Shown here: piece by piece, positions 36,301-43,546 of the stretch
How the letters are laid out: the number at the start of each line of letters is the position of its first letter
Position numbering within the stretch: the stretch's first letter is position 1
Assembly: GCF_029894125.1 (NCBI RefSeq)
Contig: NZ_JARXYZ010000029.1
Span: 1 to 64,000, forward strand
Reading direction: 5' to 3'
Source of the DNA: Kitasatospora sp. MAA19
GTDB lineage: Bacteria > Actinomycetota > Actinomycetes > Streptomycetales > Streptomycetaceae
DNA length: 64,000 nt
The notes under the pieces: model-generated
The model's input: only the letters and a program-made list of their open reading frames with translations
What the model was told of the DNA's origin: nothing
The model's database searches: none
Made by a program: the position numbers and the translations under genes

Positions 36301-38287
36301 ACAGCTCCCAGACCGAGAAGTCGAAGGCGTAGGAGTGGAACAGCGTCCAGGTGTCGTCCGGTCCGAAGCCGAACCGGTCGGCGGTGGTGGCGAGCAGCCG
36401 GGTGACGTTGCGGTGGGTGACCAGGACGCCCTTGGGCCGGCCGGTCGAACCGGAGGTGTGGATGACGTAGGCGACGCTGTCCGGGCCGGGGCGCTCCGGC
36501 ACCGCCTGCTCCCGGTCGGCGGGCTCGTCCCCGCCGTCGACGGGCAGGCTCTCGACGCCGTCCGGGAGCGCCGCCCACGCGGAGTCGTCGGTCACCACGA
36601 GCCGGGGTGCGGCGTCGTCGATCGTCGCGCGCAGCCGCTCGGCGGGGTAGTCCGGGTCCAGCGGCAGGTAGCCGGCGCCGGCCTTCTGGACGCCGAGCAG
36701 CGCGGCCACCAGCTCCGGCGAGCGGTGCAGGGCGACGCCGACGAGGTCGCCGCGGCGCACGCCCCGGGCGGCGAGCCGGCGGGCCAACCGGTCGGCGCGC
36801 CGGTCGAGTTCGCGGTAGCTCAGGACGGTCTCGCCGAGCACCACGGCGGGCGCGTCCGGGCGGGCGGCGGCCTGCCGTTCGAACAGCGACACCAGGGTGT
36901 CGCCGTCCTGGTCGACCCCGGCGGGCGCGGGTACGGGTACGGGTGCGGGCGCGGGTACGGGTACGGGCGCGGGCAGGGCTCCCCCGCCGCCGGCGCACAG
37001 CCGGCCGACCGGGAGGCCGTCCGGGGCCTCGGCCAGCGCCGTGACGAGGTCGAGCAGCCGGTCCAGGTGGGCCCGGACGGTGTCCTCGCCGTACGCGCCG
37101 ACGGCGTCGGCGAACACCGGCAGGGTGTCCCGGCCGTTGTCGTAGACGCCGAGGGCGAAGTCCTCGGGCAGGCCCGGCGAGACCTCGTGCACGGTGGCCG
37201 GGATCCCGTCGAACCGCAGGCCCAGGTCGAGGGGCAGCAGGTTCAGGGTGGGGCCGACCAGCGGCCGGTCACCCCGGACGGCGGCGGTGTCACGGAGCAT
37301 GTCCTCGAAGCGGTAGCGCTGGCGGCGCAGCGCGGCGCGGACCCGGTCCGCCGTGGCCGACACCAGGTCCGCGACCGTGCCGGCCGGGTCGACGGCGAGC
37401 CGCAGCGGGACGACGTTCGCGGTCATGCCGAAGGCCCGCCGGGCCAGCGCGGCGTCCCGGCCGCGGACGCCGAGGCCGATCGCCGCCGCGCGCTCGCCGG
37501 TGTCGGCGTGCAGCGCGACGGCCAGCGCGGCCGGGAACAGCGTGGTCCAGCCCGCCCCGGCCCGTTCCCGGACGGCGGCCCAGCGCTCGGCGGACAACTC
37601 CGTCCGGACGGCGACCGGCGGGCGCGCGCCGGAGCCGGTCAGGCCGCCGCGCCCGCCCGCGAGGCGGGGCGGGTCGGCGAGGCCGGCCAACTCCTCGGCC
37701 CAGAACTCGGCGTCGGTGCGGAACCGGGCGGAGGCCCGGTACGCGGCGTCGTCGTCGAGCAGGGCCGAGAGCGGGTCGTGCACGCCGGTGCCGGCCGCCT
37801 CGCCCGCGCGCAGCGCCGTGTACTCGGCCGCCACCCGGCGCATCAGCCCGGCCGCGCCCACCCCGTCGCACAGGATGTGGTGCATCCGCAGGTACCACAG
37901 GTACTCCGCCTCGCCGGTCCGCAGGAGGTGGAAGTCGAAGGGCGGGCCTGCGGTCAGGTCGTACGCGTGGGCGAGCCCGGCGGTGGTGAACTCCCGGGCG
38001 GCGGCGGCCGGGTCCTCGTGGTGGCGCAGGTCGAGCCGGTGCAGCGGCCAGTCGGCGGCGTCCTCGACGATCTGGACGGCGCCGTCGGCGGTGGGCTCGA
38101 AGCGCACCCGCATGCTCTCGCTGCCGGCCACCACGCCGCGCAGCGCGCGTTCGAACAGCTCCTCGTCGATCGCGCCGTGGATCTGGACGTACTGACCTGC
38201 GGTGTACCGCCGCCGGGTGGGGTCGGCCTCGTGGCCGAACCAGATCCCCGTCTGCGGCGCCGTGAGCGGGTGGCGTCGGGTGGGCAT
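27365..38287 (-). CDS. NRPS: C-A(Thr)-PCP-C-PCP-E-C-A-PCP-C
   Basis: A 3640-residue NRPS. Domains in order: C1 (1-430, MHHILCDG at ~139); A1 (~460-960); PCP1 (FFALGGDSL, Ser ~1014); C2 (~1085-1510, HHITADE, so Gly of HHxxxDG is Glu); PCP2 (FFRLGGDSI ~1583) directly after C2 with no adenylation domain; E (~1650-2110, HHLAVDGVSWRI, EGHGRD, NYLG); C3 (HHHLLLDG ~2259); A2 (~2590-3060); PCP3 (FFALGGNSI ~3112); C4 (~3185-3620, HHVAVDG), which ends the protein. By eye the A1 pocket reads DFWNVGMVHK, the threonine code. A2 reads DLYWCGLTFK, which I cannot assign. PCP2 must be charged in trans, then epimerised. The terminal C has no following A in this protein. Only 3 bases separate it from the upstream TE protein; its stop overlaps mbtH. 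Confidence 0.96.
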   Translation of the reverse strand: MPTRRHPLTAPQTGIWFGHEADPTRRRYTAGQYVQIHGAIDEELFERALRGVVAGSESMRVRFEPTADGAVQIVEDAADWPLHRLDLRHHEDPAAAAREFTTAGLAHAYDLTAGPPFDFHLLRTGEAEYLWYLRMHHILCDGVGAAGLMRRVAAEYTALRAGEAAGTGVHDPLSALLDDDAAYRASARFRTDAEFWAEELAGLADPPRLAGGRGGLTGSGARPPVAVRTELSAERWAAVRERAGAGWTTLFPAALAVALHADTGERAAAIGLGVRGRDAALARRAFGMTANVVPLRLAVDPAGTVADLVSATADRVRAALRRQRYRFEDMLRDTAAVRGDRPLVGPTLNLLPLDLGLRFDGIPATVHEVSPGLPEDFALGVYDNGRDTLPVFADAVGAYGEDTVRAHLDRLLDLVTALAEAPDGLPVGRLCAGGGGALPAPVPVPAPAPVPVPAPAGVDQDGDTLVSLFERQAAARPDAPAVVLGETVLSYRELDRRADRLARRLAARGVRRGDLVGVALHRSPELVAALLGVQKAGAGYLPLDPDYPAERLRATIDDAAPRLVVTDDSAWAALPDGVESLPVDGGDEPADREQAVPERPGPDSVAYVIHTSGSTGRPKGVLVTHRNVTRLLATTADRFGFGPDDTWTLFHSYAFDFSVWELWGALLHGGRLVVVPRDTARSPEEFLHLLADERVTVVNQTPSAFTQLAAADAAHPGPSARLALRYVVLGGEQLEPWRLADWYLRHPDDAPRLVNMYGITETTVHVTAGDLDAAATAAGTATVGEALPDLRVHLLDAALRPVPDGLPGELYVAGPGLARGYLGRPALTAGRFVADPFGPPGTRMYRSGDRARRRPDGELEHLGRTDRQVKIRGYRIEPGEIEAVLAALPGISGAAVLATEREPGHRTLTAYLLGTREAVREAADRAPQVLPQHLVPTALHAVDAFPLTANGKLDEHRLRALATAPADGRGDGRDGGRGRAPRGERELRLHRLFAELLGADGFGADESFFALGGDSLTANRLVVRARAELPAELTIRDVFAAPTVAGLAARIGARSGAGRGAAEAVPPVGSERPQAGPRPERIPLSYAQRGLWFLHRLGDQESTYHVPLAARLTGPLDLAALRAAAGDVQRRHESLRTVFPATDGRPSQRILADPPVPLTVRHLEPDALDAAFAEEVHRPFDLEAGPPWRLAVLGAGPEEHVLLIVLHHITADEQSLLPLTRDLAAGYAARARGRTPEWPRLPLQYADFTLWQHRMLGAGDDPGSPLVDELAHWRAVLSGAPERTALPVDHEPPAGAALRGAAAEFHWDAELVSAASELAARQGATLFMVLHAAVACLLARSGAGTDLVLGTVTAGRAEPALDDLVGYFAQPLALRTDLSGRPGFAELLDRVRHADLTAFAHDRAPFDRVVDALAPDRELGCHPLFQVMITLHAGRRPAVTLPGLVGRPYRPERVMAKFPLLFEFTEQPDGTVHGVLEYSTGHFHAETAERLAQGLGRLLAGALADPSAPFDALDAPDVLDALGASGAAGAPAAPAADSSRPAAGPGAGPDGGSPAEEQLRTLFGTVLGRERPGPSEGFFRLGGDSILAIQLATRARAAGVPITPKDVFTHQTPRALATAAGGAPAARPAVPAPSGGSLPSVPSGGPLAPTPIADWLAARGGPIHGYAQSLLCEVPPGTTEQTLRTALHHLVDHHDALRMRLTGAPGEPLAFEVRPAGSVPAAPLLHRIDLDREGLPLGPDGDPGPAVLELVAEQRRDARRRLDPYRGELLRAVWFDGRHSGLLLVVIHHLAVDGVSWRILLDDLAQAHQAATSGRPAALAPVPVTAADWSRALRAAEVDPAVAADRTHWHGLLTAGTGTIGTRPLDRARDTTAGAESLRTTLDGGATAALLTDLPDQLGAAVPEILLGALAAALRGWRARTTGGPLLVDVEGHGRDPELPALDGLDLSRTLGWFTVIHPVLLDVGPAEPAAPGPVCADDLSRAVAAARERLRATPHRGLTYGLLRRCGTLPARSAPIAFNYLGRFDTTRRGPWQPVPGTLRGESDPALPLAHTLSVDAFVEAGPDGPQLRVEWAWPTGVLDAESVGELAARWEQALTAPLPGRGGGADTSGGSAAAAVAEVLPATPLQSGLLFHSRYAVRDGHRDPYVVQLVLDLTGAIDPERLHEAARRLLVRHPQLAGAFTTGESGPPQQVVPAAVALPWRSLDLADRPEPERSVAARRYAEEDRRPFAVDTPPLIRFTLLRLAADRWRLVFTHHHLLLDGWSVPIVLRELLVLHQGADLPPAPSYRAYLDWLAGQDDAAARDAWRAALAGAEPTRVGRPGRDGETGQDGRAAAADETSTTVFTLPAELTAGLRARAARWEVTLGSLVSTAWVLVLSHLTGRDDVLFGTTVAQRPAELPDAERLVGLLINTVPVRARLHPGEPLRELAVRLQRERTELLDHEHLGLAAVEEAVGAGRLFDSSLVFENYPLDETGFAEPVPGLRIGAVEPYDGTHYPLSLVVLPRRDGLDVRLQLRPAELDRHLDADRLRTLLTTACATLAGPGADLTTGRVDLLPPVQRAGLRAWGTGPSAAAEPSSVGARFERLAADHPDRVALRHGDGTTVATTTPPHATPPYATTTYGELNADANRLAHHLAGLGVRPGTRVALQLPRSPEVPVAMLALAKLGAVCVPLHQAFPAERRRALAAEAGTELLLDAALVAAARQAGGSPGNPGPAVSPGQVAQLLYTSGSTGRPKGVAVTHRNILALADDPLWYGPDHDRVLFHSPHAWDLMVYELLMPLLTGRQVVVAPPGELAPADYVRAVEQGGVTAAWLTAGLFDVLTEQIPAALARLRLICTGGDVVPPAAVARARRAAPDQRLLDLYGPVESTTFALGYEIPAGPVREDEAVPIGRPLAGTRVLLLDAALRPVPPGVPGEIHLGGEGLAEGYHGAPARTAERFIADPYGPPGGRLYRTGDLGHWDVEGRLHFLGRADRQLKINGFRIEPGEIEAALCAEPGVTAARVVPHGAGPAGRSLVGYVVADRPLAVGELRRRLAERLPRHLVPAVLVPVDALPLDANGKVDTAALRPPPEQPAPAPARTPRREVLAALFAEVLRVPSVAPEDDFFALGGNSIAAMRLAGRIRSTLGVDVPLSELFDEPTVAGLDHRLDRAARTDRRGPAAPVLGDRTTRPERLPLAPAQLRLWTANYLGEHRPDYLTTLALDLTGGLDPAALRAALGDLVARHEALRTVLPYGPDGPEQRVLDPADALVEAAAEPRPADVPPERLDAWIAAELDRGFDLLTEPPLRTALLRSAPDRHTLLLVLHHVAVDGHALEPLLADLCSAYEARAAGRAPVWPAPAVQYADCALWLRERLGDETHPDSPAARQAAYWSGELAALPPWRGLPGATGDPAAGPGAAGTVRFALDPAAHRRLAAAARACSAGTGMLLQAAFAAALGDLGAGHDLAIGVPLAGRDDEAVDGVVGCLVNTVVLRVDTSPRSAGDAATGTPSARTLVGRVRERLLAAHAHQDLPFDRVVELVNPAREAGRQPLFGAAVSHLVRADPVGDRRWAGAVTVAERAVPAARTAVDLLLQLVERRTAAGAPGGLECALVHALDGCDEPTARRVVAAFRRRVTEFCDELNDAPVNDVSSNHEMRSR

Positions 38288-38290
38288 GCG

Positions 38291-41200
38291 TCAGTTCCTT
38301 TCCGGGCCGCGCGGCCCGGCCGGATCGCCGAGCCGGTCGAGCAGCGCCGGGGCGAGGTCGACCAGGGCGGCCGGGCCGCCGAGGTCCTGGTGGCCGTGGT
38401 CGGTCCGGTGCCGCAGCAGCCGCCCGCCCAGGTAGGGCAGCCAGCTCTCCGGGTCCTGGACGGGCCCGCTGGTCTCGGGGACGGCCTCGATCAGGAGCAG
38501 GTCGCCGTGGAACCGGCCGGGACGGTAGGCCCGGCCGAGCCGGACGTTGTTGTCGTAGACCTCGGCGAGCGCGGTCAGGTGGCGTTCGGAGAAGACGGAG
38601 AGCGGGGACTCGGACTTCCCGGCGAGTGCGAGGAACTCCTCGGCGGTCGGCGCGGGCGCGTCGGCGGGGCGGTCGACGCCGGCCAGCCTCAGCAGGGCGC
38701 TGCGGACCTGGCCCTGTTCCTCCAGGACCTCGGTCGCCGTCCGGGCGGGCAGGTCGGCGAGCACGTAGCTGTCGAGCAGGGCGAGCAGCCCCACCTCCGC
38801 GCCCTGCTCCTGCAGCCGGGTGGCCACGGCGTAGGCGACCAGGCCGCCGAACGACCAGCCGAGCAGGTGGTAGGGCCCCTCGGGCTGGACGGCGCGGATC
38901 TCCCGCAGGCAGTCCTCGGCCACCTCCTCCACGCTGGCCGGCAGCGGGCCCCGGCCGTCGAGGCCGCGGGACTGCAGGGCGTAGAGCGGCCGATCGCCGA
39001 GCGGCCCCAGCAGTGCCCCGTACGTCCAGCCGATCCCGGCGGCCGCGTGCACGCAGAACAGCGGCGCCCCGGTGCCGGTCGAGCGCAGCGCCAGCAGGGG
39101 GGCCAGCATGGGCTCCGGGCCGTCGGCCGCCTCGGCGGGGTCCGCCGTGCGCGCCGGGGCGGGGTCGGCCGTGCGCGCCGGGGCGGGCCCGGCGGCCGCG
39201 GGCCAGGGGCTGAGCAGGCCGAGGGCGCCGACGGCGGTGCCGGGTTCGGCGGTGAGGGTGTCGAGCAGCTCCAGCGCCCGGGCCAGCAGGGCGTCGGCAC
39301 CCTCGACGTCGACGACGTCCTCGCGGTGCAGGACGTCGAGCTCCAGCCCGCCGTCGCGCGGTATCGCCATCAGCGTCAACGGGTAGTGCGCGGCCGTCTC
39401 GCTGCCGGAGGCGGAGATCCGCACCCCCGGGAGCGCGTCGCTCTGGTCGCCGGACTGCGGGAAGTTCTCGTACACCATGACGGTGTCGAAGATCTCGCCG
39501 AGCCCGGTCGCCCGCTGGATCTCGGGGATTCCCAGGTGCTGGTGGGCGATCATCCGGGCCTGCTCGCGCTGGACCCGGGTCAGCAGCCCGGCCAGCGACT
39601 CGTCCTCCCGCAGGGTGATCCGCAGCGGCAGGGTGTTGATCAGGAACCCCATGACGGACTCGGAACCCGGTAGCTCGGGCGAGCGGCCGGAGACGATGAT
39701 CCCGAACACCACGTCGGGGCGGCCGGTCCGCTCGGCCAGCATCAGCGCCCAGGTGGCCTGCAGCACGGTGTTGAGGGTGACACCCAGTCGGGCCGCGAGG
39801 GCGCCGAGCCGCTCGGTGCGCGGCCCGCCCAGGAGCCGGTGGCGGCGGCCCGGCCAGCCGGTGGCGGGCGGCAGCCCGGCCGGCACCACCAGGGTGGGTT
39901 CGAGCGGCTCGGCCAGGGCTTCGCGCCACGCGCGGCGGGCGGCCTCGTGGTCCCGGCCCGCCAGCCAGGCCAGGTGGTCGCGCAGCGGCACCGGCTCGGC
40001 CAGCCCGGCCGGGTCGCGGTACAGCGTGAACAGCTCCGGCAGGAGGAGCTGGTTGGACCAGCCGTCGATCAGGGTGTGGTGGGCGACCAGCACCAGGCGG
40101 TACCGCTCCGGTCCGAGCCGCAGCAGGGTGAAGCGGATCAGCGGCGGGTCGGCCGGGTCGAAGCGGGTGGTGCGGTCCTCGGCGGCCAACCGCTCGGTCT
40201 CCGCCTCCTGTTCGGCCGGCGCCAGACCGCTGAGGTCCACCTCCGTGAACGGCGGGAGGCGGTCCGGCACGACCTGGACCGGGCGGCCGCCGGGGAGGCG
40301 GACGAACCCGGCCGACAGGTTCGGGTGGCGGCGGCAGAACGCCTCGACGGCCCCGCGCAGTGCCACCGGGTCGAGCCGCCCGTCGAGGTCCATCCACAGC
40401 CGCATCACGTAGGCGTCGCCGCCGCCGTGGCCGTGCGGGGAGAAGAGCAGCCGCTCCTGGAGCGGGGTCAGCGGCAGCACGTCCCGGTGGCCCGGGAACC
40501 GGGCCTGCAGCCAGGCGCGTTCGGCGGCGTCCAGCGGGAGCAGCTCGCCTTCGGCGGGCCGGCCGGGGGCGGCCGGGTTGAGCGGGGTGGCGACCGCCGC
40601 GAGTCCGGCCGGGGTCGGGTGCGCGAACACGTCCTCCGGGGCGAGCGCCAGCCCGGCCCGGCGGGCCCGACGGAGCAGCTTGATGGAGCGGATGCTGTCG
40701 CCGCCGAGGACGAAGAAGCTGTCGTCCGGGCCGACGTCGGGCAGGCCGAGCACGCCGGCGAAGAGCTCACGCAGCACCTCGGTACGGGTGGAGCCTGCGA
40801 CCGCGCGGGTCTCCGACCGGGTCTCGGGCGCGGCCGCCAGGGCGGCGAGCGCGGTCCGGTCGGTCTTGCCGCTGGTGTTGGTCGGAAGGGCGTCGAGGAA
40901 GACCAGTGCGGCCGGCACGACCGGTGCGGGCAGTTCCGCGCGCAACGCGGCCCGGACGCCCTCCGGATCGGCCGGGTGGCGCTCGTCGGCCACCAGGAAG
41001 GCCGTGGTCCGACGGTCGCCCTCGCCGTCGTCGGTGGCGACCACCACCGCCTGCCGGACGCCGGCCAGGGCGGTCAACCGGGCCTCGATCTCGCCGAGTT
41101 CGATCCGGTGGCCGCGGACCTTCACCTGGTGGTCGGTCCGGCCGAGGTACTCCAGCTCCCCGGCGGCGCTCCAGCGGGCCAGGTCCCCGGTGCGGTACAT

Positions 41201-43546
41201 CCGGGCGCCGGGCGTGCCGAACGGATCGGGGAGGAAGCGCACGGCGGTGGCACCGGGCCGGTGGGCGTAGCCCCGGGCCAGGTAGTCGCCGGCCAGGTAG
41301 AGCTCGCCGGCGACGCCCAGCGGCGCGGGCCGCAGGGCCGGGTCGAGGACGTGGGCCCGCACGTTGCCGACCGGCACGCCGATCGACGGCTCCCCGGGCA
41401 CACCGGGCGGACACGCCCCGGCCGTGGCGTACACGACGGCCTCGGTGGGCCCGTAGAGGTTGAGCACCCGGGCCTGCGGGTTGCGGGCGTGCACCAGACG
41501 GACCAGTGCGGCGGGCAGCGGCTCGCCGGCGAACACGTAGGTCTGCGCCCGCTCGCGCACCCACTCGGCCCGGGCGACCTGCTGGTACACCGACGGCACG
41601 GTGTTGACCAGGCTGCCGGACCAGTCCGGGCGTTCCAGCAGCGCCAGCAGGTTGTCGACCAGGTCGACGCTGCCACCGACGAACAGCGGCACCAGGAGCT
41701 CGAAGACGGACAGGTCGAAGGAGAGCGAGGTGGCGCCGAGCACCCGGGAGAAGGCCTCGGGGCCGAGCTCGGCCGCCGCCCACGCGGCGAGGTTGGCCAC
41801 GGCGCGGTGGGTGACCACCACGCCCTTGGGCGTCCCGGTGGAGCCGGAGGTGTGGATGACGTACGCCGCGTTGCCGGGCAGCGGGCGGGCGGGTGCGGCC
41901 TCGGCGAACGTGCCGTTCTGCGTGCCCTCGTCGTCGAGCAGGACGACGGTCGGGCCGTCGGCGGTCGGCGCCGGGAGGGCGGCGGCGAGCTCCGCCGTGG
42001 TCAGCACCGCCCGGGGGCGGGTGTCCGCGAGCAGGAACGCCACCCGGCCCTGCGGGTGGCCCGGATCCACCGGCAGGTAGGCGGCGCCGGCCTTCAGCAC
42101 GCCCAGCACGGCCGCGACCAGGGTGGGGGTGCGGGGCAGCAGCACCGCGACGACGTCCTCGCGGCCGACGCCGAGGCCGGCGAGCCGCCGGGCGATCCGC
42201 TCGGACCGTTCGTCCAGCGCCGCGTAGTCCAGCACCGCGCCACGGCCACGCACCGCGACGGCGTCGGGGGTCCGCGCCAGCTGGGCGGCGAAGGCCTCGG
42301 GCACGGTGGTCTCGGGCACCGCCCGGTCGGTGGCGTTGGCCTTCCCCACCACGGCGAGCTCGTCCGGGCCCGCCACGTCGAAGGAGTGCACCGGCTCGTC
42401 CGGCCGGGCCGCCAGCCGCTCCAGCAGCCGGACGATCCGGCGGTGCTCCGCGGCATCGGCGCCGTGGCCGCCGACGGCGACCCGCCACGCCCCCGGGGCC
42501 GGGTCCGCGCGCAGGAACCGGCCGTCCACCGGCTCGCCCCAGGCGCGGGCCAGGACGGCCACGGCCTCGGCGCCGAACGCCACCCGCTCGGCGCTGTCGG
42601 CGAGGCCGGTGACCAGGCCGTACCCGGACGCGGCGGACCAGGGCAGGTCCAGGTCCGGACGGTGGCCGTGCCGACGGGCCCCGCGCAGCGCGCGGCCGGC
42701 CCGCCGGACCACCTCGGTGAAGGTCAGCTCCGGGGTCACGGCGAGGCGCACCGGCACGACCAGACCGCGGCCGCCGGGGCCGGGCGCCTCCAGCCAGTGC
42801 CCGAGCAGCAACTCCGGTACGCCGGTCAGCCGGTGTGCGGCCACGGCGGCGGCGCCGAGCAGCACGGCCCCGGGCCCCGCACCACCGGCCCGGGCCACCC
42901 GGGCCAACGCGGCCGGGCCGGCCACCGGCAGCCAGGGCAGGTCGGCCGGCGGCGCGAGCGCGCCGGCGGGCCGGGCGGCGGCGGGCTCGGGCGCGGACAG
43001 CCCGGCCACCACCTCCTGCCAGTAGGCACGGTCGGCGGGGCGGTTCTCGGCGAGGCGGTTCTCGGCCTTCGGCGGGAGGGGGTCACCCCCGTCCGCGTAC
43101 AGCTCCGCGGCCCGGCGGACCACCGCGGCCAGGCCCGCGTCGTCGTCGACCAGCCGGTGGTGGCGCAGGAACCAGGCGAGGGCGCCGCCGGGCTCGCGGA
43201 TCAGCACGTGGCGCACCAACGGCCCGCCCACCAGGTCCAGCGGGCGGACGAGTTCGGCCGCGAGCCAGCCGTCCGGCTCCTCCGGGCCGAGGTCCAGCAC
43301 CTCGACCACGGGCGCCGGGCCCGCGCCCGCCGGACGCAGCCGGCCGGCCTCGCCGGAGGCCCGGAAGGTGGCGTACAGACCGGGCCGTTCGGCCAGGGAT
43401 CCGGCCACCGCGTGGCGCAGCCGCTCCGGCTCGACCCGGCCCTCGAACCGGACCAGGCGTGCCACGCAGTCGGCGGGCAGGGACAGGGTGTCCCGCAGGA
43501 CGGCTCGCCGGGCGGCGTCGAGCGGGGTGGCGGCGGAGCTGCTCAT
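38291..43546 (-). CDS. NRPS: C-A-PCP-C-TE
   Basis: A 1751-residue NRPS. The first ~420 residues are a condensation-like domain whose motif reads RHHRLVDDD (HHxxxDD instead of HHxxxDG), so its activity is doubtful. A (~445-900) has TSGSTGTPKG, YGPTEAVVY and SGKTD; its pocket reads DLFNVALVYK by eye, closest to alanine-type codes. PCP has FFVLGGDSI near 949. A second C (~1005-1430) is canonical: HHTLIDGWS and GFLINTLPLR. A type I thioesterase (~1480-1740) has the nucleophile in LLGWSFGGLVAYA at ~1562. A C domain placed between the last PCP and the TE is unusual. The linker before TE contains a duplicated PARTADPA segment. ATG at 43546 overlaps the previous stop (ATGA). The TE makes this the probable chain-release protein although another NRPS gene follows. 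Confidence 0.95.
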   Translation of the reverse strand: MSSSAATPLDAARRAVLRDTLSLPADCVARLVRFEGRVEPERLRHAVAGSLAERPGLYATFRASGEAGRLRPAGAGPAPVVEVLDLGPEEPDGWLAAELVRPLDLVGGPLVRHVLIREPGGALAWFLRHHRLVDDDAGLAAVVRRAAELYADGGDPLPPKAENRLAENRPADRAYWQEVVAGLSAPEPAAARPAGALAPPADLPWLPVAGPAALARVARAGGAGPGAVLLGAAAVAAHRLTGVPELLLGHWLEAPGPGGRGLVVPVRLAVTPELTFTEVVRRAGRALRGARRHGHRPDLDLPWSAASGYGLVTGLADSAERVAFGAEAVAVLARAWGEPVDGRFLRADPAPGAWRVAVGGHGADAAEHRRIVRLLERLAARPDEPVHSFDVAGPDELAVVGKANATDRAVPETTVPEAFAAQLARTPDAVAVRGRGAVLDYAALDERSERIARRLAGLGVGREDVVAVLLPRTPTLVAAVLGVLKAGAAYLPVDPGHPQGRVAFLLADTRPRAVLTTAELAAALPAPTADGPTVVLLDDEGTQNGTFAEAAPARPLPGNAAYVIHTSGSTGTPKGVVVTHRAVANLAAWAAAELGPEAFSRVLGATSLSFDLSVFELLVPLFVGGSVDLVDNLLALLERPDWSGSLVNTVPSVYQQVARAEWVRERAQTYVFAGEPLPAALVRLVHARNPQARVLNLYGPTEAVVYATAGACPPGVPGEPSIGVPVGNVRAHVLDPALRPAPLGVAGELYLAGDYLARGYAHRPGATAVRFLPDPFGTPGARMYRTGDLARWSAAGELEYLGRTDHQVKVRGHRIELGEIEARLTALAGVRQAVVVATDDGEGDRRTTAFLVADERHPADPEGVRAALRAELPAPVVPAALVFLDALPTNTSGKTDRTALAALAAAPETRSETRAVAGSTRTEVLRELFAGVLGLPDVGPDDSFFVLGGDSIRSIKLLRRARRAGLALAPEDVFAHPTPAGLAAVATPLNPAAPGRPAEGELLPLDAAERAWLQARFPGHRDVLPLTPLQERLLFSPHGHGGGDAYVMRLWMDLDGRLDPVALRGAVEAFCRRHPNLSAGFVRLPGGRPVQVVPDRLPPFTEVDLSGLAPAEQEAETERLAAEDRTTRFDPADPPLIRFTLLRLGPERYRLVLVAHHTLIDGWSNQLLLPELFTLYRDPAGLAEPVPLRDHLAWLAGRDHEAARRAWREALAEPLEPTLVVPAGLPPATGWPGRRHRLLGGPRTERLGALAARLGVTLNTVLQATWALMLAERTGRPDVVFGIIVSGRSPELPGSESVMGFLINTLPLRITLREDESLAGLLTRVQREQARMIAHQHLGIPEIQRATGLGEIFDTVMVYENFPQSGDQSDALPGVRISASGSETAAHYPLTLMAIPRDGGLELDVLHREDVVDVEGADALLARALELLDTLTAEPGTAVGALGLLSPWPAAAGPAPARTADPAPARTADPAEAADGPEPMLAPLLALRSTGTGAPLFCVHAAAGIGWTYGALLGPLGDRPLYALQSRGLDGRGPLPASVEEVAEDCLREIRAVQPEGPYHLLGWSFGGLVAYAVATRLQEQGAEVGLLALLDSYVLADLPARTATEVLEEQGQVRSALLRLAGVDRPADAPAPTAEEFLALAGKSESPLSVFSERHLTALAEVYDNNVRLGRAYRPGRFHGDLLLIEAVPETSGPVQDPESWLPYLGGRLLRHRTDHGHQDLGGPAALVDLAPALLDRLGDPAGPRGPERN

